DNA of 64,000 nt, from assembly GCA_023150875.1 (NCBI GenBank), contig JAKLKC010000007.1, positions 104,467 to 168,466 of the forward strand. Direction: 5' to 3'. The translations under genes were made by a program, and so were the position numbers. Numbering within the stretch: the first letter of the stretch is position 1; every line of letters starts with the position of its first letter. The stretch comes from Myxococcota bacterium. GTDB taxonomy: Bacteria > Myxococcota_A > UBA796 > UBA9615 > JAKLKC01. Positions 1 to 9,789 of this stretch are shown one piece after another. The notes beneath the pieces were generated by a model. That model did no database searches. It was not told where the DNA came from and saw only the letters and a program-made list of their open reading frames with translations.

Positions 1-137
1 ATGTTCAGGTGGACACTTCCGGTGGGCAGCCCGTTGGTGCACGTGTCCGGGTCGTCCCCGGTCCCCCCGTCAGCGCCGGGACACCCCGCGAGCGCCAGCC
101 CACATGCCGCCAACCACGCAACGCCAGGAGCACGCAT
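1..137 (-). CDS. N-terminus of a lipoprotein, cut by the window edge
   Basis: Not on the ORF track because it is short and open at the left edge. Reading the minus strand from an ATG at 137 gives MRAPGVAWLAACGLALAGC followed by PGADGGTGDDPDTCTNG. This is a short charged n-region, a hydrophobic core and a lipobox (LAGC), then the Gly/Asp-rich linker seen in other lipoproteins of this window. A near-perfect Shine-Dalgarno (GGAGGT) lies 3 bases before the ATG. Only 45 residues are present, so the mature domain and function are unknown. It probably is an outer-membrane or surface lipoprotein. The start and the lipid signal are well supported; nothing more can be said. Confidence 0.7.
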   Translation of the reverse strand, partial: MRAPGVAWLAACGLALAGCPGADGGTGDDPDTCTNGLPTGSVHLN

Positions 138-457
138 CGAACCTCCGCCGAACACGCGGCCAAGCACTCCGCCGGCCGGTCCGGGTCGCATCATGCGCCA
201 CCGAAATCTCCCGTGTCAAGGCGAATTCGCGGGGACGACGGTGCGATTGCGTCAGTCAGGCATCCGACCCGCTGTGGCCGCGCCCGGCGAGCCAGGATGG
301 AGAACCCGTTGGTGTCGCCCGGAACCCGGGCGAGTCCGTCCTCGGTGGCGTCCGCGGCCCACGACTCGACGGGCTCGGCCACACCGTGGAGCATGGCGGA
401 CCCGGTGGCGTTGCCTCGCACGGCGTCGAACGGGGTCCCCCCGCGCCCCCCCGCCGG
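138..457. other. intergenic stretch with no supported gene
   Basis: About 320 bases separate the lipoprotein start at 137 from the stop of the next minus-strand gene at 458. The track lists a 76-codon minus ORF here (191-421) from a GTG start, but it has no convincing ribosome site and no recognisable domain. The interval should hold the lipoprotein promoter; I could not pick out a specific one or a strong terminator. Confidence 0.4.
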
Positions 458-1138
458 TCAGTCCAAGTTCCCGTCCGCGGTGATCTCGGTGGACATGGCC
501 TCGCCGAAGGTGAAGGCGGGATCGGTGAGGTAGCCGGGGTTGGCGCCGGGGTAGCCCAGGTGGCAGGCCGCCCCCGCGCTGGCGAAGAAGGCGAGCTTGG
601 CGAGCTGGACCGCGAAGCCCATCTCGGCGACCTCGGCGAGGGAGGTCTCCAGCGCCGCCTCCCTCTCCTCGGGCTCCAGGTCCTCGAAGATCGCCCCCTC
701 CCGCACCCGGCCGGCGTGGACGTCCAGCACCAGGACCAGCAGCGGCACGTAGGGCTCCGCGGGAAGCTCCGGGTCGAAGAAGAGGGCCGGCGCCCCCACG
801 TCGATGCCCCCCGGCGCCCCGGTGGGGTCCCGGTGCCTCCCCGGCACCACCGCGTCCACCAGGGCGGCGATGGCGCGCCCCTCCGGCGTGTCCGGGGCCC
901 CCCCCAAGTGGGGCAGGTCCTGGGCCCCTCCCGAGGGAGGCAACCCCTCCACGTCGTGCTCCACGCAGGACTCCGGGGCGGCGCTGTCGTCGTCCCCGGT
1001 GGCGTCGTCGTCGCCTCCCCCGGTGTCGTCGTCGTCGCCCGCCTGCGGGCCCGTGCAGGCCCCGATGGGCCAGGAGGCCAGCAGCAGGGCCGCCAGGCGG
1101 TTGAACTCCCTCCGGCTCGTCCCGCTCGGGCGGTCCAT
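458..1138 (-). CDS. gluconate 2-dehydrogenase subunit 3-like protein with Tat-type lipoprotein signal
   Basis: 226 residues. The N-terminus has a twin-arginine motif (SRREFNRLA), a hydrophobic stretch and a lipobox (PIGAC), then an Asp-rich linker (GDDDDTGGGDDDATGDDDSA). The body (ALVDAVVPGRHRDPTGAPGGIDVGAP) resembles the gluconate 2-dehydrogenase subunit 3 family, which are small Tat-exported partners of membrane or periplasmic GMC dehydrogenases. Its ATG overlaps the stop of the upstream GMC oxidoreductase by one base (TGATG), so the two are translationally coupled. In known systems this small subunit carries the catalytic subunit through the Tat pathway; here it would also tether the complex to a membrane by lipid. 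The substrate is unknown. Confidence 0.75.
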   Translation of the reverse strand: MDRPSGTSRREFNRLAALLLASWPIGACTGPQAGDDDDTGGGDDDATGDDDSAAPESCVEHDVEGLPPSGGAQDLPHLGGAPDTPEGRAIAALVDAVVPGRHRDPTGAPGGIDVGAPALFFDPELPAEPYVPLLVLVLDVHAGRVREGAIFEDLEPEEREAALETSLAEVAEMGFAVQLAKLAFFASAGAACHLGYPGANPGYLTDPAFTFGEAMSTEITADGNLD

Positions 1139-2586
1139 CAGCCCACCTCCAGGATCCGCTCGGCGGCGCGCTCGGCCACGGCGGCGATGGTCAGGGCGGG
1201 GTTCACCCCCAGCGCGTAGGGGATCGCGCTGGCGTCGCAGACGTACAAGTTATCGTAACCATGGACCTTTCCGTACCCGTCCACCACCCCCTCCTCTGCC
1301 CCGGTGCCCATGCGGCAGGCCCCCAGCAAGTGGGCGGACGTGGTGCCCGCCAGCTCCCGCGGGACCGCCGGCACCAGCGTCGTGCCGCTGGCCTTGGCGA
1401 CCCCCGCCATGATCCCCTCCACCCGGTCCAGGTAGGCGTCGTAGGCGGTGCGGTCCCTCTCCTCCACGTCGGCGGTGCCGTCCCCCCGGAGCACCACCGC
1501 CCGGTGGCCGTCCGCCAGGCCCAGCGCCGAGAAGCCGATGAGCCGGCGGGGGTAGACCTGCTCCACGAACCGCTTGTACTCCATCCCCCAGGACCGGGGC
1601 GGCAGGACGGGATGGGACGCCGCCTCCAGGCTCGCCGCCAGCACCGAGGGCTCGAAGCCGCCGCCGGGGTGGAGGGTGAAGCCCTCCTCCTCGAACCAGT
1701 GGAAGCTCATCACCGAGCCGTTGTCGGTGCCCATGTAGGCGTAGTAGTCCTGGACCTCGGGCCAGTCGGCGGGGAGGATCCCCAGGAAGGCGTGCTCGCC
1801 GTTGGTGTTGAACCCCTCCCCCACCCGGGGGCTCAGGGCGGGCAGGTAGGGGGCCGAGCGCAGCAGGAGGGCGGGGGTGTGGATCCCCCCGGCCCCGACG
1901 ATCACCCGGGGCGCCGACACCTCCAGGGCCTCCCCGTCCCGGATGTAACGGACGACGTACTCCGCCCCCGCGGGCTCGATCCGGTCCACCTGGCAGCCGG
2001 GGCGGAACTCCACCCCCGCCGCCTCCGCCACCGGGACGTAGCTGTGGAGCAGCGTCCACTTGCGGTCGAAGGTGCAGCCCTGGGTCGAGAAGCCGCAGTG
2101 GACGCACCCCACCAGGTTCATCCGCGCCCTCTCGCAGCTCGCCCCCGCCATGTCCAGGATCCGCGCGAAGAGGCCCCCGGCCTTGGGGACCTCCCCCCAG
2201 CCCACCTGCCGGACCCTCAGCATGTCCTCGGCCCTGTCGTAGTAGGGGTCGAGGGCCTCCCGGGTGAGCTCCTCGGGCCAGTACCGCGCGCCCGAGGCGT
2301 CCGTCACCTGGAAGCTCTTGCGGGGCATCCGGAAGTGGGCGCCGTCCATGGGGATCGAGGCGCCCCCCACCAGGCCGCCGGTGCGGAAGGCGACGTTCCC
2401 CGACGAGACGAACAGCTCCATCACCGATTGGATGTACCGGGGATCGTCCGACTGGCGGAAGTCGGCGCTGGACCAGCGGGGCCCCCGCTCCAGCACCAGC
2501 ACCCGCATGCCCCCCTCCCCGAGGCGAGTGGCAGGCACGGTGCCGCCGTAGCCCGAGCCGATGCACACCGCGTCGAACGACTCCAT
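1138..2586 (-). CDS. GMC-family FAD-dependent oxidoreductase
   Basis: 482 residues from the ATG at 2586; the track ORF starts 20 codons earlier, but this ATG has GGAGGT 4 bases upstream and begins right before the Rossmann fold. The FAD dinucleotide motif is FDAVCIGSGYGG, followed by RVLVLERGP. Mid-protein cysteines (CVHCGFSTQGC) and the C-terminal block with HLLGACRMG and NLYVCDASAIP...NPALTI match the GMC C-terminal domain (cholesterol-oxidase / glucose-dehydrogenase-like group). It has no signal of its own; the coupled downstream Tat-lipoprotein subunit probably exports it. Likely oxidises an alcohol or sugar and passes electrons to a membrane acceptor; the substrate cannot be told. Confidence 0.85.
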   Translation of the reverse strand: MESFDAVCIGSGYGGTVPATRLGEGGMRVLVLERGPRWSSADFRQSDDPRYIQSVMELFVSSGNVAFRTGGLVGGASIPMDGAHFRMPRKSFQVTDASGARYWPEELTREALDPYYDRAEDMLRVRQVGWGEVPKAGGLFARILDMAGASCERARMNLVGCVHCGFSTQGCTFDRKWTLLHSYVPVAEAAGVEFRPGCQVDRIEPAGAEYVVRYIRDGEALEVSAPRVIVGAGGIHTPALLLRSAPYLPALSPRVGEGFNTNGEHAFLGILPADWPEVQDYYAYMGTDNGSVMSFHWFEEEGFTLHPGGGFEPSVLAASLEAASHPVLPPRSWGMEYKRFVEQVYPRRLIGFSALGLADGHRAVVLRGDGTADVEERDRTAYDAYLDRVEGIMAGVAKASGTTLVPAVPRELAGTTSAHLLGACRMGTGAEEGVVDGYGKVHGYDNLYVCDASAIPYALGVNPALTIAAVAERAAERILEVG

Positions 2587-2698
2587 CGGGACCTCCGGGG
2601 CGTCATCCCTGGTGACCTCGGGCCAGGGGCGGCGGCGATGATACACCCTCGGGCCAAGTCCCCGATTGCTGCGGGCTTTCAGCCCCCAGGCGCCGTCC

Positions 2699-3277
2699 CT
2701 ACACCCCCTCCACCCTCGCCAGCACCTGCCCCTGGCGCACCTCGGCGCCGTCGTGAACCTCGATGGACACCACCCTCGCCCGGGGGGGGAGGCCGGGGCC
2801 GCCGTAGCGCAGGGGGTGGAAGGTCTTCATCACCTCCACGAGGGCCACGGTCTGCCCCTCGGTCACCTCGCCCCCGATCTCCACGAAGGCCGGAGCCCCC
2901 GGGCTGGGACGCAGGTACGCGATCCCGTCGATGGGGGAACGCACCGGCAGGGCCCGGGCGTCCTCCCCTGCCGCCGCCCCAGCCGCCGCCCCGGCCGCCG
3001 CCCCTTCCAAAGGCGCCAGGGCGCACAGCCTCTCTCCGAACTGGACCGCCCTCTCCCCCGACTCCATGAGGGGCTCCAGCACCAGCCCGTCCGCCCCCGG
3101 GGGCGCCACCAGGGGGTGGCGCCGGTCCAGGATCCGCAACGCCCCCAGCGCCTCCCCCGCCCGCACCCGCGCCCCCGCCCGGGGCGGGTCCACCCACACC
3201 CCCACCGCCGGAGCGTGGAGCGACGCCCCGCCCGCCTCGTCCCGTCGCAAGAGCGCCGTCAGCACCGTGGCTCCCAT
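2699..3277 (-). CDS. accB: biotin carboxyl carrier protein with a second, degenerate carrier-like domain
   Basis: 192 residues. The C-terminal half is a standard biotinyl domain: SPIDGIAYLRPSPGAPAFVEIGGEVTEGQTVALVEVMKTF, with Lys151 in a VMK motif (usual AMKM) as the biotinylated residue. The N-terminal half (APAVGVWVDPPRAGARVRAGEALGAL...LVAPPGADGLVLEPL) also looks like a barrel-sandwich hybrid, but has RILDRRH where the MK turn should be. An Ala/Gly linker (EGAAAGAAAGAAAGED) separates them. Start at 3277 with GGGGAG upstream, 16 bases after the carboxyltransferase stop. It is the last gene of the BC-CT-BCCP operon and would carry carboxybiotin between the other two subunits. Confidence 0.85.
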   Translation of the reverse strand: MGATVLTALLRRDEAGGASLHAPAVGVWVDPPRAGARVRAGEALGALRILDRRHPLVAPPGADGLVLEPLMESGERAVQFGERLCALAPLEGAAAGAAAGAAAGEDARALPVRSPIDGIAYLRPSPGAPAFVEIGGEVTEGQTVALVEVMKTFHPLRYGGPGLPPRARVVSIEVHDGAEVRQGQVLARVEGV

Positions 3278-3293
3278 CCCGCGCTCCCCAGGT

Positions 3294-5021
<1,728 letters not shown>

Positions 5022-5023
5022 GA

Positions 5024-6400
<1,377 letters not shown>

Positions 6401-6495
6401 CGGGGGGACCTCCCTGCCCCGGACCGCGCCGGGGTCGGCAGAGTAACGGTCGCGGGCCCGGAGGGGCAAGAGACGGGAGAGCGGGAGGGCCCGCG

Positions 6496-6637
6496 GTGGA
6501 TGTGTGGATGCCGGGCGCCCTTCCCTGGGGAACCGCGGGCGCAAATGTAAATGTGTTGGTGCCTGACACCCCTTCAGGGGACCGCTGGCGTAAATGTAGA
6601 TGTGTTGGTGCCTGACACCCCTTCGGCGGCCTGCCGC
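6496..6637. repeat. tandem ~49-bp repeat, three copies, with GGTGCCTGACACC palindromic core
   Basis: Two well-preserved copies (about 6540-6588 and 6589-6637) share TGTGTTGGTGCCTGACACC followed by CCTTC, at a 49-base offset. A third, decayed copy upstream (from about 6496) keeps the frame of GATGTGTGGATGCC and the GGGGAACCGC spacer at a 51-base offset. The core GGTGCCTGACACC is an imperfect palindrome. It resembles REP-like repeats that associate with Y1 (IS200/REP-associated) transposases in other bacteria, but no transposase is in this window. The second copy supplies the last codons of the anti-sigma factor gene, and the stop codon sits in the first copy. Confidence 0.75.
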
Positions 6638-7518
6638 ACCGCGGGTGCCGGAGCCTCCGACGCCACGAGGAAGCCGACCTCCCCGATCCGCAGGCCGCAC
6701 ACCGCCCCCTCGGGGGCCTCGGCGCAGGCCACCGCCGCCGCCGCCTCCCTGGGCCCCATCAGGGCCGCCAGGCCGGCGTCGAGGCCGTTCCATGCCCCCT
6801 CGGGGACGACGTAGACCGAGAGCCCCGCCGCGGGGCCACGGTACAGGCCCGCCGCGAGGGAGGCGGCGCCGAGGGTCGCCCGGCGGGCCCCCCCGAAGAC
6901 GGTCCCCGGCACCACCGGCAGCGGCGGCGGCGGGAGCTCGGGGGCGAAGGGGGGCCCCGGCACGGACCCGGCGTCCCGAGCGGCGGCGTGCTCCCGCAAC
7001 AGCTCGCCGATCCCCGGAGGGGCCGGCGGGGCCTGACGCGACGCCCAGAGGCCCTCCGCCAGCAGCAGGCCCAGGGTGAGCAGCACCCCCGCCGCCAGCC
7101 CCGCCAGGGCTCCCCGGTGGGAGCGGGCCCGGGCGCGGAGGGTGCGGACCCGGGCCTGGGCGGGCCGGGCCGCGCCGGTGAAGGGATCGGCTGTCAGGCC
7201 GGGGCCCCCGACCGCCCTCGCGGGCGCGGGGGATCCGGGATCGGCCCCGGCGCCGGTGGCGTCCGGGGGGGGCAGGATCTCCTCGATCCGACGGCGCAGG
7301 GTGGGGGGGATCGGCCGCATCCTCGGGATCCCCCGCAGGGCCTCGGCGGCGCGCCCCAGGCGGGCGCGGTGGGCGGCGCAGCCGGCGCAGCCGGCGAGGT
7401 GCTCCCGGTCCTCGGCCACCATGGGCCCTTCGGCGCCCAGGTCCTGGGACTCCAGGCGACGCCGCACCCCCTCGCACCGCGGAGGCGGCGAGGCGGCCGG
7501 CGGCGAGCCCGGGCTCAC
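6574..7518 (-). CDS. anti-sigma factor with zinc-finger domain and one membrane segment
   Basis: 314 residues from a GTG at 7518 that overlaps the sigma gene stop (GTGA). The N-terminus has an HxxxCxxC motif (EDREHLAGCAGC), as in zinc-binding anti-sigma (zf-HC2) proteins. One membrane segment (ALAGLAAGVLLTLGLLLAEGLW) splits the cytoplasmic from an extracytoplasmic region of about 140 residues with no recognised fold. The last residues (GVSGTNTSTFTPAVP) are encoded by the tandem repeat, so the original C-terminus has probably been replaced. The gene follows its cognate sigma factor, the usual arrangement; it would hold the sigma factor inactive at the membrane. Confidence 0.75.
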   Translation of the reverse strand: MSPGSPPAASPPPRCEGVRRRLESQDLGAEGPMVAEDREHLAGCAGCAAHRARLGRAAEALRGIPRMRPIPPTLRRRIEEILPPPDATGAGADPGSPAPARAVGGPGLTADPFTGAARPAQARVRTLRARARSHRGALAGLAAGVLLTLGLLLAEGLWASRQAPPAPPGIGELLREHAAARDAGSVPGPPFAPELPPPPLPVVPGTVFGGARRATLGAASLAAGLYRGPAAGLSVYVVPEGAWNGLDAGLAALMGPREAAAAVACAEAPEGAVCGLRIGEVGFLVASEAPAPAVRQAAEGVSGTNTSTFTPAVP

Positions 7519-8015
7519 CGCTCCTCCGACGTCCGCCCGGGGGCGGGGAGGTCCTCCGGCGCCAGCTCGTCCAGCAGGCGCGCGAACTCCGCGCGGACCC
7601 GGCGGAGCCTCGAGCGGGTCGCCGCGGCGTCCTCCCCCAGCACCCAGGCGACCTCCTCGTAGGGCAGGCCCCAGACCTCCCGGAGCAGCAGTGCCGTCCG
7701 GTCCACCTCCTCCAGGTCGGCGAGGGCCCACTCCCGGGGCACCCGCCGCGCCTCCACCTGGGCGGGCGGGAGCCCCGCGGACCGGGGAGGCACCCGGGGG
7801 AACGCCACGGCGCGCCCGGCCTCCACCCGGGCGAGGTGGCGCTCCCTCACCGCCCGGAAGGCCGCCGCCCGGGGGATCCCGCCACCCCCCCGCGCCGGCC
7901 CCGCCACCGCCGCGGAGGCGGCCTCCCACGCCAGGTCGTCGGCGCCCCCCGGCCCTTCGAGGCGGAAGGCGAGGGCGTACATCTCGGCGAGGTGGTCGAG
8001 GATCCGGCGCGGCAC
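7515..8015 (-). CDS. ECF-type RNA polymerase sigma factor (divergent)
   Basis: 166 residues from a GTG at 8015 (an internal ATG at MYALAFRLEG is the alternative). The C-terminal half is a sigma region 4-type helix-turn-helix: LADLEEVDRTALLLREVWGLPYEEVAWVLGEDAAATRSRLRRVRAEFARLL. The N-terminal region 2 is poorly conserved; EMYALAFRLEGPGGADDLAWEA would be the region 2 equivalent. The 4-base overlap with a zinc-finger anti-sigma gene strongly supports the assignment. Its targets are unknown; an autoregulated promoter would lie in the 8016-8220 divergent region. Confidence 0.7.
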   Translation of the reverse strand: MPRRILDHLAEMYALAFRLEGPGGADDLAWEAASAAVAGPARGGGGIPRAAAFRAVRERHLARVEAGRAVAFPRVPPRSAGLPPAQVEARRVPREWALADLEEVDRTALLLREVWGLPYEEVAWVLGEDAAATRSRLRRVRAEFARLLDELAPEDLPAPGRTSEER

Positions 8016-8183
8016 GCCCCGAGGATGCCGGGCCCGGCGTCGGATGGGAAGGGCGCGTCGGGGCCGGAGCTACGCATCGCCGTGCGACTGCGTTTCAAGT
8101 CGAAACGCCCCGCCCCCCGCCTCCCTCCCTGCCCGGGGGCCGACGTGCTACAGTCGTGGCGCATCCTGGCCGGCCTCGGCCCC

Positions 8184-8199
8184 TGGCACGAGACGTGCT
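8184..8199 (+). promoter_or_regulatory. possible sigma-54 (-24/-12) promoter
   Basis: TGGCACGAGACGTGCT has GG and GC separated by exactly 10 bases and a TGGCAC -24 element, matching the sigma-54 consensus apart from GTGC in place of TTGC. It would start transcription near 8209, giving an unusually short leader of about 11 bases before the zinc-ribbon ATG. No enhancer dyads were recognised nearby, so this is a weak call. Confidence 0.35.
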
Positions 8200-8220
8200 G
8201 AGCGTCCCTCCCCAAGACCC

Positions 8221-8445
8221 ATGCGGGACATTCCCCTCACCCCCTACCTGTGCCCGTGGTGCGCGACGCCGTTCCTCCTGGCGGTGTCCGGCGCCCCCGA
8301 GCGCCTGTGGGCCGCGTGCCCCCACTGCGGCACGCCGGGCCTGAAGATGCGCCAGGGGGACGGCGGCGATCCCGCGCCCGGCGGACCGGCACCGGAGGAG
8401 GGGCGGACCCCGGCCGCGGCCGAGCGCCGGGGCCGGCGGCGGTGA
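8221..8445 (+). CDS. small zinc-ribbon protein
   Basis: 74 residues starting MRDIPLTPYLCPWCATPF, embedded in a longer track ORF. It has two CxxC knuckles (CPWC and CPHC) about 20 residues apart, a treble-clef or zinc-ribbon pattern, followed by a disordered Gly/Pro/Arg-rich tail. The methyltransferase gene begins inside its stop codon (GTGA overlap), so the two are co-translated. Function unknown; it may bind nucleic acid or a protein partner. Confidence 0.55.
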   Translation: MRDIPLTPYLCPWCATPFLLAVSGAPERLWAACPHCGTPGLKMRQGDGGDPAPGGPAPEEGRTPAAAERRGRRR

Positions 8446-9308
8446 CGGCCACCGTCCCGGACCCCCCCGTCAGCCGGACCGCCCTCTGGACCGCGTGGCT
8501 GCGGGAGCGGGAGACGGCGCGGCCCGACGCCCTGCTCCAGGACCCCCTGTCCTCCCGTCTCCTCGCGGGCCCGGACCGGGAGGCCGCTCGGGAGCTGGAC
8601 CTCCTGGCGGGGGGCGGAGACGCGGTGGTGATCCGGCACGCCTGGATCGACATGCGCGTCTTCCGGAGCGTCGTGGAGGACCGGGTGCGGGTGGTGACGG
8701 AGCTGGGCGCCGGGCTGGGCACCCGCCCCTGGCGCCTGGGCCTGCCGCGGGACCTGGAGTGGACCGACGTGGACCACCCCGGGCTGCTGGCGGCCAAGAC
8801 CGCCCGCCTCGCGGGCGAGGAGCCCCGCTGCGCCTACCGCACCCTCGCCGCCGACCTGTCGGTGGAGGACGAGCTGGCCCGGATCGCCCGTGACGCGGGC
8901 CGCCGTGCCCGGGAGCGGGGGGCAGGCGGCGGCGCCGACTTCCCACTCTTCGTGCTGGAGGGGGTCCTGCCCTACCTCACCGAGGCCGAGGTCCGGACCA
9001 CCCTCCGGATCCTGCGCGCCGAGGCCCGGCGCTGCCTGGTGGTCTGCGACCTGGTGAACCCCTGGTTCCTGCGCCGCTTCGCCCGGCGGTGGAACGGCAA
9101 GCTGGCGGAGATCGGGGCGGAGCTGCGCTTCGCCGTGGACGATCCCTGGCGCCTCTTCGCCTCCGAGGGCTACAGCGTGCTGGACGGCCAGAACCTCGTC
9201 GACGTGGGCCGCGAGATGGGTCGCTGGCCCATCCCCAGGTGGCTCCCCCTGCCCAGGGGCTTCCGGGAGTCGGGGCGCCTGGTGCTGGCCCAGGCCGATC
9301 CGATCTGA
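8442..9308 (+). CDS. LCM/PPM1-family SAM-dependent methyltransferase
   Basis: 288 residues from a GTG at 8442 overlapping the upstream stop. Family features: TALWTAWLRERETARPDALLQDPLSSRLL at the N-terminus, a SAM-binding motif VVTELGAGLGTRPWRL, the TDVDHPGLLAAKTARL segment, and LEGVLPYLTEAEV. These match the leucine carboxyl methyltransferase / class I O-methyltransferase family (Ppm1-like), common in actinobacteria and myxobacteria, where members methylate carboxyl or hydroxyl groups of small molecules. No biosynthetic cluster is evident around it, so the substrate is unknown. Confidence 0.85.
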   Translation: MTATVPDPPVSRTALWTAWLRERETARPDALLQDPLSSRLLAGPDREAARELDLLAGGGDAVVIRHAWIDMRVFRSVVEDRVRVVTELGAGLGTRPWRLGLPRDLEWTDVDHPGLLAAKTARLAGEEPRCAYRTLAADLSVEDELARIARDAGRRARERGAGGGADFPLFVLEGVLPYLTEAEVRTTLRILRAEARRCLVVCDLVNPWFLRRFARRWNGKLAEIGAELRFAVDDPWRLFASEGYSVLDGQNLVDVGREMGRWPIPRWLPLPRGFRESGRLVLAQADPI

Positions 9309-9312
9309 GTCC

Positions 9313-9669
9313 TCAGCCCCTCGCCGCGGCCGCCCGGCGCTGGGCGGCCAGCGAGATGTCGAAGAGGGCGATGGCCGCGATCCCGAGGAGGGCGTGCAGG
9401 TCCACCAGCGCCATGGGCACGAAGCCCAGGAAGAACCCCAGGCCCAGGACGAAGGGCGCCGCCGGGAACCACCGCGCCACGCGCCGCAGGGCCCGCCTCG
9501 GCCCCGGCCCCGCCGAGATCGCCAGGGGCGCCAGGACCAGGACCGCCACCGCCAGGGACAGGTGCAGGTGCCGGGCGCCCCTCCCCATGGGGTAGATCCC
9601 GAGCCGCATCAGGAGGCCGATGGCGAAGGTGAGGTAGGCGCAGGCGCGCAGGGCGAGGCCGTAGCGCAT
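9313..9669 (-). CDS. small multi-pass membrane protein
   Basis: 118 residues from the ATG at 9669, preceded by GGGGGT; the track start 16 codons upstream is less likely. About four hydrophobic segments can be seen: RACAYLTFAIGLLMRLGIY, LHLSLAVAVLVLAPLAIS, FVLGLGFFLGFVPMAL and LHALLGIAAIALFDIS. It resembles the short membrane domains annotated as hypothetical in many myxobacteria; no motif gives a function. It is convergent with the methyltransferase gene, 4 bases apart, and divergent from the lipase-like lipoprotein. Confidence 0.6.
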   Translation of the reverse strand: MRYGLALRACAYLTFAIGLLMRLGIYPMGRGARHLHLSLAVAVLVLAPLAISAGPGPRRALRRVARWFPAAPFVLGLGFFLGFVPMALVDLHALLGIAAIALFDISLAAQRRAAAARG

Positions 9670-9693
9670 TCGAGGACCCCCGTGGGACGTGGT

Positions 9694-9713
9694 GGGCCCG
9701 GATTGTCGGGCCC
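9694..9713. promoter_or_regulatory. inverted repeat in divergent promoter region
   Basis: GGGCCCG-GATTGT-CGGGCCC is a perfect 7-bp inverted repeat with a 6-base loop, inside the 120-base region between two divergent starts (9669 and 9790). It could be an operator or a hairpin in the leader of the membrane-protein transcript. There is no further evidence for either. Confidence 0.35.
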
Positions 9714-9789
9714 GCACCCGGCGGTGGCAAGGCTCCCGAGGCCCCTCCGGCCCCCCCGGTCCCGCTCCGGTGTGCTAAACCTCCGGTCC

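Noticed and set aside
191-421. 76-codon minus-strand ORF in the left intergenic region
   Set aside because: GTG start without a good ribosome site, no domain, and no repeat of it elsewhere in the window. It could be a remnant but cannot be supported.
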